Assembly: GCA_045606265.1 (NCBI GenBank)
Contig: JAZURO010000165.1
Coordinates: 1 to 64,000 of the forward strand
Source of the DNA: RGIG4608 sp045606265
Lineage (GTDB): Bacteria > Bacillota > Clostridia > Oscillospirales > CAG-272
Length of the DNA: 64,000 nt
Reading direction: 5' to 3'
Shown: piece after piece, positions 48,476-55,871 of the stretch
Layout: every line of letters begins with the position of its first letter
How positions within the stretch are numbered: the first letter of the stretch is position 1
Made by a program: the position numbers and the translations under genes
Notes under the pieces: generated by a model
The model's database searches: none
Told to the model about the DNA's origin: nothing
The model's input: only the letters and a program-made list of their open reading frames with translations

Positions 48476-48517
48476 AAAAAGCCCGAATCTTTAGCATTTC
48501 TACTAAAAATTCAGGCT
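48476..48517 (-). terminator. Minus-strand intrinsic terminator
   Basis: On the minus strand, AGCCTGAAT (from 48517) pairs with ATTCGGGCT (to 48480), followed by TTTTT. It would end a transcript that starts at the minus-strand promoter near 48722-48750 and passes the tRNA-like element. Confidence 0.75.
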
Positions 48518-48522
48518 AATTC

Positions 48523-48577
48523 TGGTCTGAGTGACAAGACTTGAACTTGCGGCCTCTACCACCCCAAAGGAGCGGTA
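48523..48577 (-). other. Probable attP: tRNA 3'-end segment with inverted core
   Basis: On the minus strand: AGGCC variable loop, T-arm GCAAG-TTCAAGT-CTTGT (48534-48550), acceptor half CACTCAG, A73 and CCA (48523-48525). Upstream, an anticodon-loop-like TTGGGGT lies in an inverted repeat, TACCACCCC (48557-48565) with GGAGCGGTA (48569-48577). The 5' half of a tRNA is absent. Tyrosine integrases commonly use tRNA anticodon loops as core sites and restore the 3' half, so this is the expected attP look. Target tRNA perhaps Pro (GGG). Confidence 0.65.
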
Positions 48578-48610
48578 TGTGTTTTTCTCGCTTTATTGTT
48601 GATTGAAAAA

Positions 48611-48624
48611 CATATATAGACAAC
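48611..48624 (+). promoter_or_regulatory. TTTAGACAAC box 5 (degenerate)
   Basis: CATATATAGACAAC, about three mismatches to the consensus, beside the attP-like element. Confidence 0.3.
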
Positions 48625-48721
48625 GCTCTTTTGTGCAAAACAACTAATTCCAAGCCGTTTTTGGGCATATAAAGGAATAATGCACAAAAACATTTCTTAG
48701 AAAAATTCTTGAAACACCTGA

Positions 48722-48750
48722 ATTTTATTATACGATCTGGATTTTGTCAA
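48722..48750 (-). promoter_or_regulatory. Minus-strand promoter candidate
   Basis: Reverse complement reads TTGACA (48750-48745), 17-bp spacer, TAAAAT (48727-48722). The only clear minus-strand promoter seen. Its transcript of ~240 nt would contain the tRNA-like 3' end and stop at the minus-strand terminator. Confidence 0.55.
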
Positions 48751-48830
48751 GGGGCTTAACACAATGTTTACTTTTCCAAATAAAAACCTGCTTTTATTTC
48801 CTATAATTTTTATTTTTTAATCAAACAACA

Positions 48831-48844
48831 CACTTTTAGACAAC
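48831..48844 (+). promoter_or_regulatory. TTTAGACAAC box 6
   Basis: CACTTTTAGACAAC, identical to box 1, 18 bp before the start of the replication gene block. TATAAT occurs at 48802-48807, without a good -35. Confidence 0.6.
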
Positions 48845-48862
48845 AAAAGGAGGTCGATTGAA

Positions 48863-49438
48863 ATGACCAACAAGGAACGGTTCTTGGAGCTATGCTCCAA
48901 GGTAAATCGAGAAGGTATAAGCGAGTTGCTCAAATGGCTCGAGAGTAGCGACTTTTATTATTGTCCTGCAAGTGCAAGATTTCACGGGTCGCATCCGGGC
49001 GGGTTGCTTGAACACTCTCTAAACGTATATGATGAAATGATGCGTCTCGCGAAGGCATATCCAGAAGTTGAACTTTCTGAAGAGACCGTTATCGTTACAT
49101 CTTTGTTCCACGATTTGTGCAAAGTCAATCTGTATGCGACAGAAAAGCGAAACAGAAAGAACGCACAAACAGGTGCTTGGGAGTCCTATGACGCCTATAC
49201 GTATAACGAAAAGTTGCACTACGGCGGTCACGGAAGTAAATCCGTATTCATCCTTCAGAACTACATCAAGCTGTCTACCGAAGAAGCAGTTGCAATCAAT
49301 TGCCATATGAGCTCTTGGGACGGAAATAAAGATGTAGGGGCGGCATTTGAACAGTTCCCAGTTGCTTGGCTTCTTCACGTAGCTGACGAGTCCGCAACCT
49401 ATATTAGAGAAGGCAAGGAGACGCACGATGAAGGTTAA
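48863..49438 (+). CDS. HD-domain phosphohydrolase (191 aa)
   Basis: HPGGLLEHSLNVYDEM, SLFHDLCKVN (HD) and GGHGSKSVFI...CHMSSWD, VADESATY (distal D) give the HD metal site. Related phage and bacterial HD proteins hydrolyse nucleotides or phosphodiesters; the substrate is not predictable here. First gene behind box 6; RBS AAAGGAGG. Confidence 0.85.
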   Translation: MTNKERFLELCSKVNREGISELLKWLESSDFYYCPASARFHGSHPGGLLEHSLNVYDEMMRLAKAYPEVELSEETVIVTSLFHDLCKVNLYATEKRNRKNAQTGAWESYDAYTYNEKLHYGGHGSKSVFILQNYIKLSTEEAVAINCHMSSWDGNKDVGAAFEQFPVAWLLHVADESATYIREGKETHDEG

Positions 49439-49649
49439 AGTAAGGCTTGACACCATTTCTGATATCAAAGGTTTTGTTAATGCAGTAAATGGTATCGCTG
49501 GCGAAGTTCACCTAACAGACGGTAACAACCTAACGGTTAGCGCCAAGTCAATTTTGGGAGCAATGTACACAATGGAATGGAGCGAGATTTATTGTACTTG
49601 CGAAAGAGACATATATCGTTTCATTCAAAAGTACGTCTTGGAGGAATAA
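49428..49649 (+). CDS. HPr-like protein (73 aa)
   Basis: VKVRLDTISDIKGFVNAVNGIAGEVHLTDGNN and VSAKSILGAMYTMEW have the HPr fold pattern (helix after the first strand, AKSILGxM helix 2). The phosphorylated His15 is absent, so it is not a sugar-transport phosphocarrier; the fold is often kept in phage proteins of unknown role. Overlaps the HD gene by 11 nt. Confidence 0.7.
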   Translation: MKVKVRLDTISDIKGFVNAVNGIAGEVHLTDGNNLTVSAKSILGAMYTMEWSEIYCTCERDIYRFIQKYVLEE

Positions 49650-49651
49650 CA

Positions 49652-50242
49652 ATGAGTGACTGGACAGGAAATGCAAAATCAATATATACGACGCTCGGGG
49701 CGAGCAACCACACAGATTCGGAACGAGAAGAAAATGATTTCTATGCAACCGATCCAAAGGCATTGGAACTGTTGTGTGAGATGGAAAGCTTCTCTCCGAG
49801 GATTTGGGAATGCGCTTGTGGCGTTGGGCATCTTTCCGAAGTCCTAATACATAAAGGCTACGACGTAAAGTCCACCGACCTCATAGACCGTGGATACGGT
49901 GAGGGGGGGGTAGACTTCCTCAAATGCAACGAGATATTTGACGGAGATATCATAACAAACCCGCCATACAAGTATGCAAAAGAGTTCGTCGAGCACGCAC
50001 TCGATCTTGTGCCAAACGGGCATAAGGTCGCAATGTTTCTAAAGTTCACGTTTGCGGAAGGCAAAGCCAGAAAACAGTTATTTCTGGAACAGCCACCGAA
50101 AACCGTATATGTGTCTTCATCGAGACTTATTTGTGCAAAGAACGGAGACTTTGACTCTATATCGTCAAGCGCCGTAGCCTATGCTTGGTATGTATGGGAG
50201 AAAGGTTATACCGGGGAAACGGTATTGAAATGGTTTAACTAA
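49652..50242 (+). CDS. Phage DNA methyltransferase-like protein (196 aa)
   Basis: NDFYATDP at the N-terminus, IWECACGVGHLSEVL as the AdoMet motif I, and catalytic NPPYKYAKEFVEHAL. N6-adenine or N4-cytosine methylase layout; short, with no target-recognition domain visible. It could protect phage DNA from host restriction. A run of eight G lies at 49902-49909 inside the gene (frame is open). Stop overlaps the ligase start (TAATG). Confidence 0.75.
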   Translation: MSDWTGNAKSIYTTLGASNHTDSEREENDFYATDPKALELLCEMESFSPRIWECACGVGHLSEVLIHKGYDVKSTDLIDRGYGEGGVDFLKCNEIFDGDIITNPPYKYAKEFVEHALDLVPNGHKVAMFLKFTFAEGKARKQLFLEQPPKTVYVSSSRLICAKNGDFDSISSSAVAYAWYVWEKGYTGETVLKWFN

Positions 50243-51348
50243 TGAAAGGTTATATTAACGGCATAGATTGGATCAATATGGAGCCAATGAAATATTGGTC
50301 ATATGCCTCAAGCTACGATAAAACCAAAAGACAGGAAGAAACAGACAGGCTTGTGCGTAGTGGCGATTATCTTGGTGCATTAAAGGTCGATGGGTATTAC
50401 CAGAGACTAATAAAAGACGAAGATGGCAACTGTTTTATGGTCGCTCGTAACAGAAATGTTAGGGGCGAAATCGTCAACAAAATTGAATGGCTCCCTCAAA
50501 TATCCGAATGGCTTGACGGGATGCCAAATGGTACTTGCTTTTTGTGTGAGTGTTATATTCCAAACAACGAAGGAAGTAAAAACACGACAACAATTCTCGG
50601 ATGTCTAAAAGACGAGGCAATCAAGAGACAGTCGGATACTGATAGATGGTTGCATCTTTATGTGTTTGATGTAATGGCTTATGATGGCATCAATTTTGTT
50701 AATCGAACCTATCAAGAGAGAGCTCAGTTCATTACGATGACAGAGGAAACTCTTAAGAGTCCATATGTAGAGTATGCGAGGTTCTATGAAGGAGATGCGC
50801 TCTGGAATAAAATCCAAGAATATCTTTCTGCCGGTCGCGAAGGTATGGTAGTAATGAGGAAAGATGCTGTTGTCTACAACAAGAGGACACCAGCACGAGT
50901 GAGTATCAAGATTAAGAAAGAAATTCATCAAACGATAGACTGCGTTGTCTGCGGTGCCAATCCGCCAGAAATGTATTACACAGGAACTCATCTGGAAGAA
51001 TGGAAGTATTTCTGCGACAAGAATTTTGTTCGCCTACCAGAGGGGCATCACGAAGGAGATGATGTTATTCCTGTTACAAGATCCTTCTACAAGGATATGG
51101 CGGGTTCTTTGAGACTTGCTTTGTATAATAACGGAGAAGCTCAATATTTTGGAGATTTGTCGGGACTGAGCGATGAAATTCTTTCCAACTGGGGAGATTA
51201 TGTCGGAATGGTATGTGAGGTTGGCGGTATGGAAATAGATGCCGAAAGCGGGCATATTCGACATCCGAAATTTATCCGTTGGAGGGACGACAAAATACCG
51301 CAAGAATGTAATATATCGCAAGTGTTAGACAGAATGGAGAATGTATGA
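50242..51348 (+). CDS. ATP-dependent DNA ligase (368 aa)
   Basis: Nucleotidyltransferase motif I K48-V-D-G (LGALKVDGYYQR), motif III FLCECYIP, motif IV EGMVVMRKD, motif V SIKIKKE. Overall longer than minimal ligases, with an OB-like C-terminal part. Seals nicks during replication and repair. An RNA ligase is less likely given its replication neighbours. Confidence 0.85.
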   Translation: MKGYINGIDWINMEPMKYWSYASSYDKTKRQEETDRLVRSGDYLGALKVDGYYQRLIKDEDGNCFMVARNRNVRGEIVNKIEWLPQISEWLDGMPNGTCFLCECYIPNNEGSKNTTTILGCLKDEAIKRQSDTDRWLHLYVFDVMAYDGINFVNRTYQERAQFITMTEETLKSPYVEYARFYEGDALWNKIQEYLSAGREGMVVMRKDAVVYNKRTPARVSIKIKKEIHQTIDCVVCGANPPEMYYTGTHLEEWKYFCDKNFVRLPEGHHEGDDVIPVTRSFYKDMAGSLRLALYNNGEAQYFGDLSGLSDEILSNWGDYVGMVCEVGGMEIDAESGHIRHPKFIRWRDDKIPQECNISQVLDRMENV

Positions 51349-51644
51349 ATACAGACAACAGAGAATACTTAAGGAGTGTTTCGCATCGGCAACTCGAAAC
51401 TATGGTTCGCAATCGCGGTTATGTAAACGAGTTGCTTCGAGATAGGTTGTTTTTAATAACAGGATGCCGCGACTTCGGTGGTCAGGATGGTACGAATGGC
51501 AGTTGTGTTGAGTGCTTTTATAACAACCCAGAACTTCACAATAGATGCTGTTTGTTTCAGATGACGGCGCATAATTACATTCTTCAAAAACGCTCTCAAA
51601 ACACAGTTTTGAACAACGAAAAGAATGAGCCACAAGCTTTTTAA
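51345..51644 (+). CDS. Phage protein of unknown function (99 aa)
   Basis: Overlaps the ligase stop (ATGA). Basic helical start, then CRDFGGQDGTNGSCVECFYNNPELHNRC, a possible zinc-binding set. Function unknown. Confidence 0.6.
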   Translation: MNTDNREYLRSVSHRQLETMVRNRGYVNELLRDRLFLITGCRDFGGQDGTNGSCVECFYNNPELHNRCCLFQMTAHNYILQKRSQNTVLNNEKNEPQAF

Positions 51645-51714
51645 TGAAATCAAGAGGTCGCTAGAGGATGCTATTAGACTCGAGCAGTCTTTAAGTAAGA
51701 AAGGAATAGAACAG

Positions 51715-52401
51715 ATGGAAAATCACGATATGAATCTTCACCAAAAGCTCCTAAAAATTGCAAATATGGCGGGAGCACTTCAACGAACTAAGGCGGCGTA
51801 TGGATATAAGTATGTTCCCGAGGAAGATATTCAGGCAAAGGTAACCGCAGGTATGCAGAAGTATGGAGTAATGCTGTATCACAGCGTAGTTCCGGGCACG
51901 CTTAAAGTTGTTCCGTTTACATATACAAACAAGAGCAATAAGACGTGCAACGAAGTTATTGTTTATGCAGACACTACTTACACTTGGGTTAATACGGACA
52001 ATCCAGAAGAAAGAATCGAAAACTCTTGGGTGTTCGTAGGTCAGATGGAAGATGCTGCTCAGGCATTTGGCGCGGCAGAAACATATGCCAACAGATATTA
52101 TCTGATGAAGTCTCTACAGCTTGCAACCACGGAGTCCGACCCTGACAACTATAGAAGCAAACAGCAACAGGCTGAAGATTTTGAGGAAAACGAAGCAAAA
52201 AAGCGTCTTGGTAAGGCAATCAAGGAAGTCGTTGATATGGGCTCTGTCCTGATTAAGGGCGGAATGGACAAGTCCGAGATGATGGCTGTCGTTGCAAAAC
52301 ACAATAACGGTAACGGAAACCCCAGCTCAATTGATTCTGAGGAAGTATGCAAGAAAATTATCGCAGAGTTCCAAGAGATTTCTGCAAAGCACAAGAAGTG
52401 A
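51715..52401 (+). CDS. ERF-family single-strand annealing protein (228 aa)
   Basis: The start at 51715 has AAAGGAA upstream. An earlier ATG (51625) in frame would add 30 residues (MSHKLFNEIKRSLEDAI...), but overlaps the previous gene and lacks a good site. The core MNLHQKLLKIANMAGALQRTKAAYGYKYVPEEDI and QAFGAAETYANRYYLMKSLQLATTE is typical of ERF annealases. Works with SSB (52416) and the nuclease (52796) in phage recombination. Confidence 0.88.
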   Translation: MENHDMNLHQKLLKIANMAGALQRTKAAYGYKYVPEEDIQAKVTAGMQKYGVMLYHSVVPGTLKVVPFTYTNKSNKTCNEVIVYADTTYTWVNTDNPEERIENSWVFVGQMEDAAQAFGAAETYANRYYLMKSLQLATTESDPDNYRSKQQQAEDFEENEAKKRLGKAIKEVVDMGSVLIKGGMDKSEMMAVVAKHNNGNGNPSSIDSEEVCKKIIAEFQEISAKHKK

Positions 52402-52415
52402 GGAGATAGATACAT

Positions 52416-52808
52416 ATGATTTACACTACAAATCCGATTTATGGTAAGGTTTGGAAGATTATGAGAACCGAACAGAAGTATATGGATGTTCGTATGACGA
52501 CTTCTGCAAAAGACTCGAATGGCGAGTGGATTGATTCAACGTGGTTCCCGAGGCTAATGGGACACGCGTTTAACTCACTTAAGGGTAACCTTAAGGATGG
52601 TGACAAGATTGTTATCACAAAGGCGATTCTCGAAAACCCGCCTTATGAAGCAGCCGATGGAAGTAAGAAGTCATCTTTCAAGTTCCGTATTCTCGAAGCC
52701 TCAATTTCTAACGGCGAGCAGGGCGGAAACGCCGAGCAAGCCGTAACTTCCGCTCAGACCACTCAAGAGCCCGAAGTGCCTGATGCAAAGGACGAATGTC
52801 CTTGGTAA
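52416..52808 (+). CDS. Single-stranded DNA-binding-like protein (130 aa)
   Basis: An OB-fold-like core (VWKIMRTEQKYMDVRMTTSAKDSNGEWIDSTWFPRLMG) followed by a Gln/Glu-rich disordered tail and an acidic aromatic tip DECPW, the design of SSB C-termini that recruit repair proteins. Located between the annealase and a nuclease. RBS GAGGAG. Confidence 0.75.
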   Translation: MIYTTNPIYGKVWKIMRTEQKYMDVRMTTSAKDSNGEWIDSTWFPRLMGHAFNSLKGNLKDGDKIVITKAILENPPYEAADGSKKSSFKFRILEASISNGEQGGNAEQAVTSAQTTQEPEVPDAKDECPW

Positions 52809-53584
52809 ATAGCCAGAGCTCGGGCAAGCCACTCGAACAATATAGCTTTAGCAAGTTAAGCACGTGGTGGACTTGCCCGTATGGCTACAAACTCAAATAC
52901 ATTGATCACAAGCCGGGCATCGGCAACGCCTTTTCATCTTTTGGAACACTTGTTCACAGTATTATGGAACGATATTCCAAAGGCGAATTGGAGTTATGGG
53001 ATTTACCCGCTGTTTATGAGTGGGAGTTTGAAACAGCAGTCCCAGAAAAGTTTCCTTGGAACAAATATGTCAATCTCAGAAATTCTTACTACGAGCAAGG
53101 ATTATCCTTTCTAAAGTCCTTTCAGGGGTATAACAATTGTAAACTCCTTGGAATCGAGGATGACTTTAGGCTCCAGATTGATGATTGGATATTTGTAGGA
53201 ATTATAGACCTTGTATTTGAGGACGAAGACGGTCGCCTGATAATTAGGGACTACAAATCGAAGGCATCATTCAAAGACGAAAAAGAACAACGAAAATACG
53301 CAAGACAACTATATTTATACTCTCTGTATGTTAAGGAGAAGTATGGCAGATATCCAGACGAACTTCAATTTTTAATGTTCAGAAAGCAAGACACTGTAAA
53401 GATTCCATTTAATCAAGACGACCTGAACGAAGCGGTAAAATGGGCAACCGATACGGTAAGAATTATACGCGAAGCCTTTGATTACCCTCCGACTTGCGAG
53501 TCGTTTTATGGCGATAATCTTTGTAATCACAGAGAATACTGTGATCTGAAACCAAAGAAAACATCAAAATACAAACACAAGTGA
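52796..53584 (+). CDS. PD-(D/E)XK nuclease, RecB/Cas4-like (262 aa)
   Basis: YSFSKLSTWWTCPYGYKLKYID (N-terminal Cys), FGTLVHSIMERY, then GIIDLVFEDEDGRLIIRDYKSK with the D...DxK active site and RQLYLYSLYV. The C-terminal CESFYGDNLCNHREYC may complete an iron-sulfur cluster with the first Cys. 5'-3' resection or Cas4-like processing for recombination. Overlaps ssb by 13 nt. Confidence 0.88.
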   Translation: MSLVNSQSSGKPLEQYSFSKLSTWWTCPYGYKLKYIDHKPGIGNAFSSFGTLVHSIMERYSKGELELWDLPAVYEWEFETAVPEKFPWNKYVNLRNSYYEQGLSFLKSFQGYNNCKLLGIEDDFRLQIDDWIFVGIIDLVFEDEDGRLIIRDYKSKASFKDEKEQRKYARQLYLYSLYVKEKYGRYPDELQFLMFRKQDTVKIPFNQDDLNEAVKWATDTVRIIREAFDYPPTCESFYGDNLCNHREYCDLKPKKTSKYKHK

Positions 53585-53591
53585 GGAGTCA

Positions 53592-53906
53592 ATGGAATCA
53601 CCTTCTGTTCATTTTTATACAGAACGGCAGGGTCGTGACGCATTTATAACAAATCAAATAGGGATTGGATCCGTTGTTGATACGTTCGTTGTAGACAGAG
53701 GGCATCCGGGTGGTGCGGAGCTACATAGCGTTACTGACACTGCAATTATAATCATACATAATTTGTCCACGAACAAGCTAATTACTGAGTTAATCGCTCG
53801 ACCAGAACAGCTTCGTAGACTATACCGCTCGGTTGGGAAAGAGCCGCCGAGAAAAATACTTAAGCTTGCCTATAAGCACAATATCGAGCGATATAACGAA
53901 AAATAA
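53592..53906 (+). CDS. Phage protein of unknown function (104 aa)
   Basis: FVVDRGHPGGAELHSVTDTAIIIIHNLSTNKLITELIARPEQLRR is a recurrent pattern of small phage and plasmid proteins. The C-terminus is basic. RBS GAGGAG. It sits inside the replication block, so a replication accessory role is likely but unproven. Confidence 0.6.
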   Translation: MESPSVHFYTERQGRDAFITNQIGIGSVVDTFVVDRGHPGGAELHSVTDTAIIIIHNLSTNKLITELIARPEQLRRLYRSVGKEPPRKILKLAYKHNIERYNEK

Positions 53907-53918
53907 GGAGGCGATAAG

Positions 53919-55871
53919 ATGCTCGTCGGTCTTGACAAAATTCAACAGGCGAAAGAAAAACTCGGAACCAGAAATGCCGATATTATCGCCGAATTGTTCC
54001 AGATAGAGAAGTGGGACGCAAGAAATCATAAGGGGTTATGCCCATTCCACCGAGAAGACACTCCGAGTTTCATTTACAACCCACGCACATATAAAGCCAA
54101 ATGTTTTGGTTGCGGTAAAGTTGTAGACGTGCTTGATGCGTATGTTGCGTCCGGCAAAACATATATGGGTGCTGTTCAAGCACTCTTCGAGGAAGCGGGT
54201 GTGCATTACGCCTTTGGAGAACTTGGTGTTAAAACGAGGGCGCAATACAGATATCCCAAAGAAGTACCGCTAAACGAGAAAGCCAATGTGTATAAATACC
54301 TTGCAAAGAGATGCATTTCAAAAGAAACGATTGATGGCGCAGATGTTAGGGAAGATGCACACGGCAATATCGCCTTTAACTACTACGACACAAACGATGT
54401 TTTGTGTTTGGTTAAGTACAGGCCAAGCCACAAAGTGGACAAGTCTAAGGGCGAACTTAAGGCTTGGTGTCAGAAAGATGCCGACACAATGCCACTTCTT
54501 TTCAATATGAACAGAGTAAACGTTGACGCACCGCTGTTGGTCTGCGAAGGCGAGATTGATTGTTTAGCAGCCATTGAGGCGGGGTGGTCAAACTCTGTTT
54601 CGGTTCCGTTCGGAGCAAATAATTATAACTGGATAGAGGAAAATTTCGATTGGCTCGAACAGTTTGAAAGCATTATTATTTGTGCCGACAATGATGAGGC
54701 AGGAACAAAAATGCAAAAAGAATGCGTATTCCGTCTTGGTTCGTGGAAGACCAAATTCATAGAAATTCCACGCATACATACAAATCCCGATGGCACAAAG
54801 GTTGCTCTTAAGGACTTGAACGAGGTGCTTTACTATAAGGGAAAGCAGGCTGTTTTGGAGTTGATTGCAAACGCAAAAGACTCTCCCGTAGACAGTGTTT
54901 CGGACTTTGCAGATATTACAAATATTGACCTTGATGCAATTGACGGGGTGCCGACAGGCATAGCAAGTCTCGACAAAAGACTAATGAAACTCTTTTATGG
55001 CAGTTTCAACATTGTTACTGGTGTGAACGGTTCTGGTAAGAGCTCGTTTCTATCCAGTATTATTTGTAACTCGATTGATAATGGACAAAACGCATTTTTG
55101 TACTCTGGAGAGTTGCCAAACTTCCAAAGTAAGAACTGGATTAACTACATTCTTGCCGGACAGAGACACGTAAATCAGTATCAGTACAACGGAGCAACAT
55201 ACTGGAAGGTGACAAAGGAAGCGCAGGACGGGATTAACAAGTATTACAAAGGCAGGCTGTTTATCTACAAAGACGGCTACGACCACAAGGTTGACTCGTT
55301 GCTAAAAGCAATGGAAGATACGACCAGAAAATACGGAGTTAAACTACATATTATTGATAACCTAACTTCGGTTAATCTCGAATGCAACGACAACAACAAG
55401 TATCAAAGACAGGAAGAATTTGTTACCAGACTGATTGATTTCGCAAAGAAGTACAACGTAACGGTTTGCCTTGTAGTTCATCCGCACAAGATTGAAACGA
55501 TGCGCAGACTTACAAAGATGGATATTCAGGGCATTTCTGCGATTATCGACCTTGCACACAGAATTATCAGTTTGTATCGAGTAACACAGGATGATAAAAA
55601 TGGAGTGCCAAAACAGAACGGAAAGGGATGGTACAAGGAACCAATTAAATACGACGTTCTTTGCGACATCCTTAAGGACAGAATGCTCGGGTACGAAGGT
55701 AGTTCTGTTGGTCTGTTTTACGATAAGCCGTCCAGACGCTTCTTTGAGAGCGAAGAAGATTTGGACAAGCAATACAAGTGGGATACGGGCAAATACGACT
55801 CCGATCTGCCGTATCCGCCAATGCAACTATATGACACATCAGAAGAAGTATTCGGGAGGGTTGAACAATGA
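53919..55871 (+). CDS. DNA primase-helicase (650 aa)
   Basis: N-terminal zinc finger (GLCPFHREDTPSF, KCFGCG), TOPRIM (VCEGEIDCLAAIEAG, CADNDEAG), then a RecA-type helicase with Walker A GVNGSGKSS (368-376), HIIDNLTS and LVVHPHK. The T7 gp4/Twinkle order of primase then ring helicase. Loads at forks with the DnaE-like polymerase encoded next, with which it overlaps by 4 nt. Confidence 0.93.
   Translation: MLVGLDKIQQAKEKLGTRNADIIAELFQIEKWDARNHKGLCPFHREDTPSFIYNPRTYKAKCFGCGKVVDVLDAYVASGKTYMGAVQALFEEAGVHYAFGELGVKTRAQYRYPKEVPLNEKANVYKYLAKRCISKETIDGADVREDAHGNIAFNYYDTNDVLCLVKYRPSHKVDKSKGELKAWCQKDADTMPLLFNMNRVNVDAPLLVCEGEIDCLAAIEAGWSNSVSVPFGANNYNWIEENFDWLEQFESIIICADNDEAGTKMQKECVFRLGSWKTKFIEIPRIHTNPDGTKVALKDLNEVLYYKGKQAVLELIANAKDSPVDSVSDFADITNIDLDAIDGVPTGIASLDKRLMKLFYGSFNIVTGVNGSGKSSFLSSIICNSIDNGQNAFLYSGELPNFQSKNWINYILAGQRHVNQYQYNGATYWKVTKEAQDGINKYYKGRLFIYKDGYDHKVDSLLKAMEDTTRKYGVKLHIIDNLTSVNLECNDNNKYQRQEEFVTRLIDFAKKYNVTVCLVVHPHKIETMRRLTKMDIQGISAIIDLAHRIISLYRVTQDDKNGVPKQNGKGWYKEPIKYDVLCDILKDRMLGYEGSSVGLFYDKPSRRFFESEEDLDKQYKWDTGKYDSDLPYPPMQLYDTSEEVFGRVEQ

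Noticed and set aside
48476..48577. A complete minus-strand tRNA or tmRNA
   Set aside because: T-arm and acceptor 3' half are good, but no 5' acceptor, D-arm or tag ORF could be found in the expected distance.
51625..51714. N-terminal extension of the ERF protein
   Set aside because: The extension overlaps the previous gene and lacks a ribosome site; the internal ATG at 51715 has AAAGGAA. The extension cannot be fully excluded.
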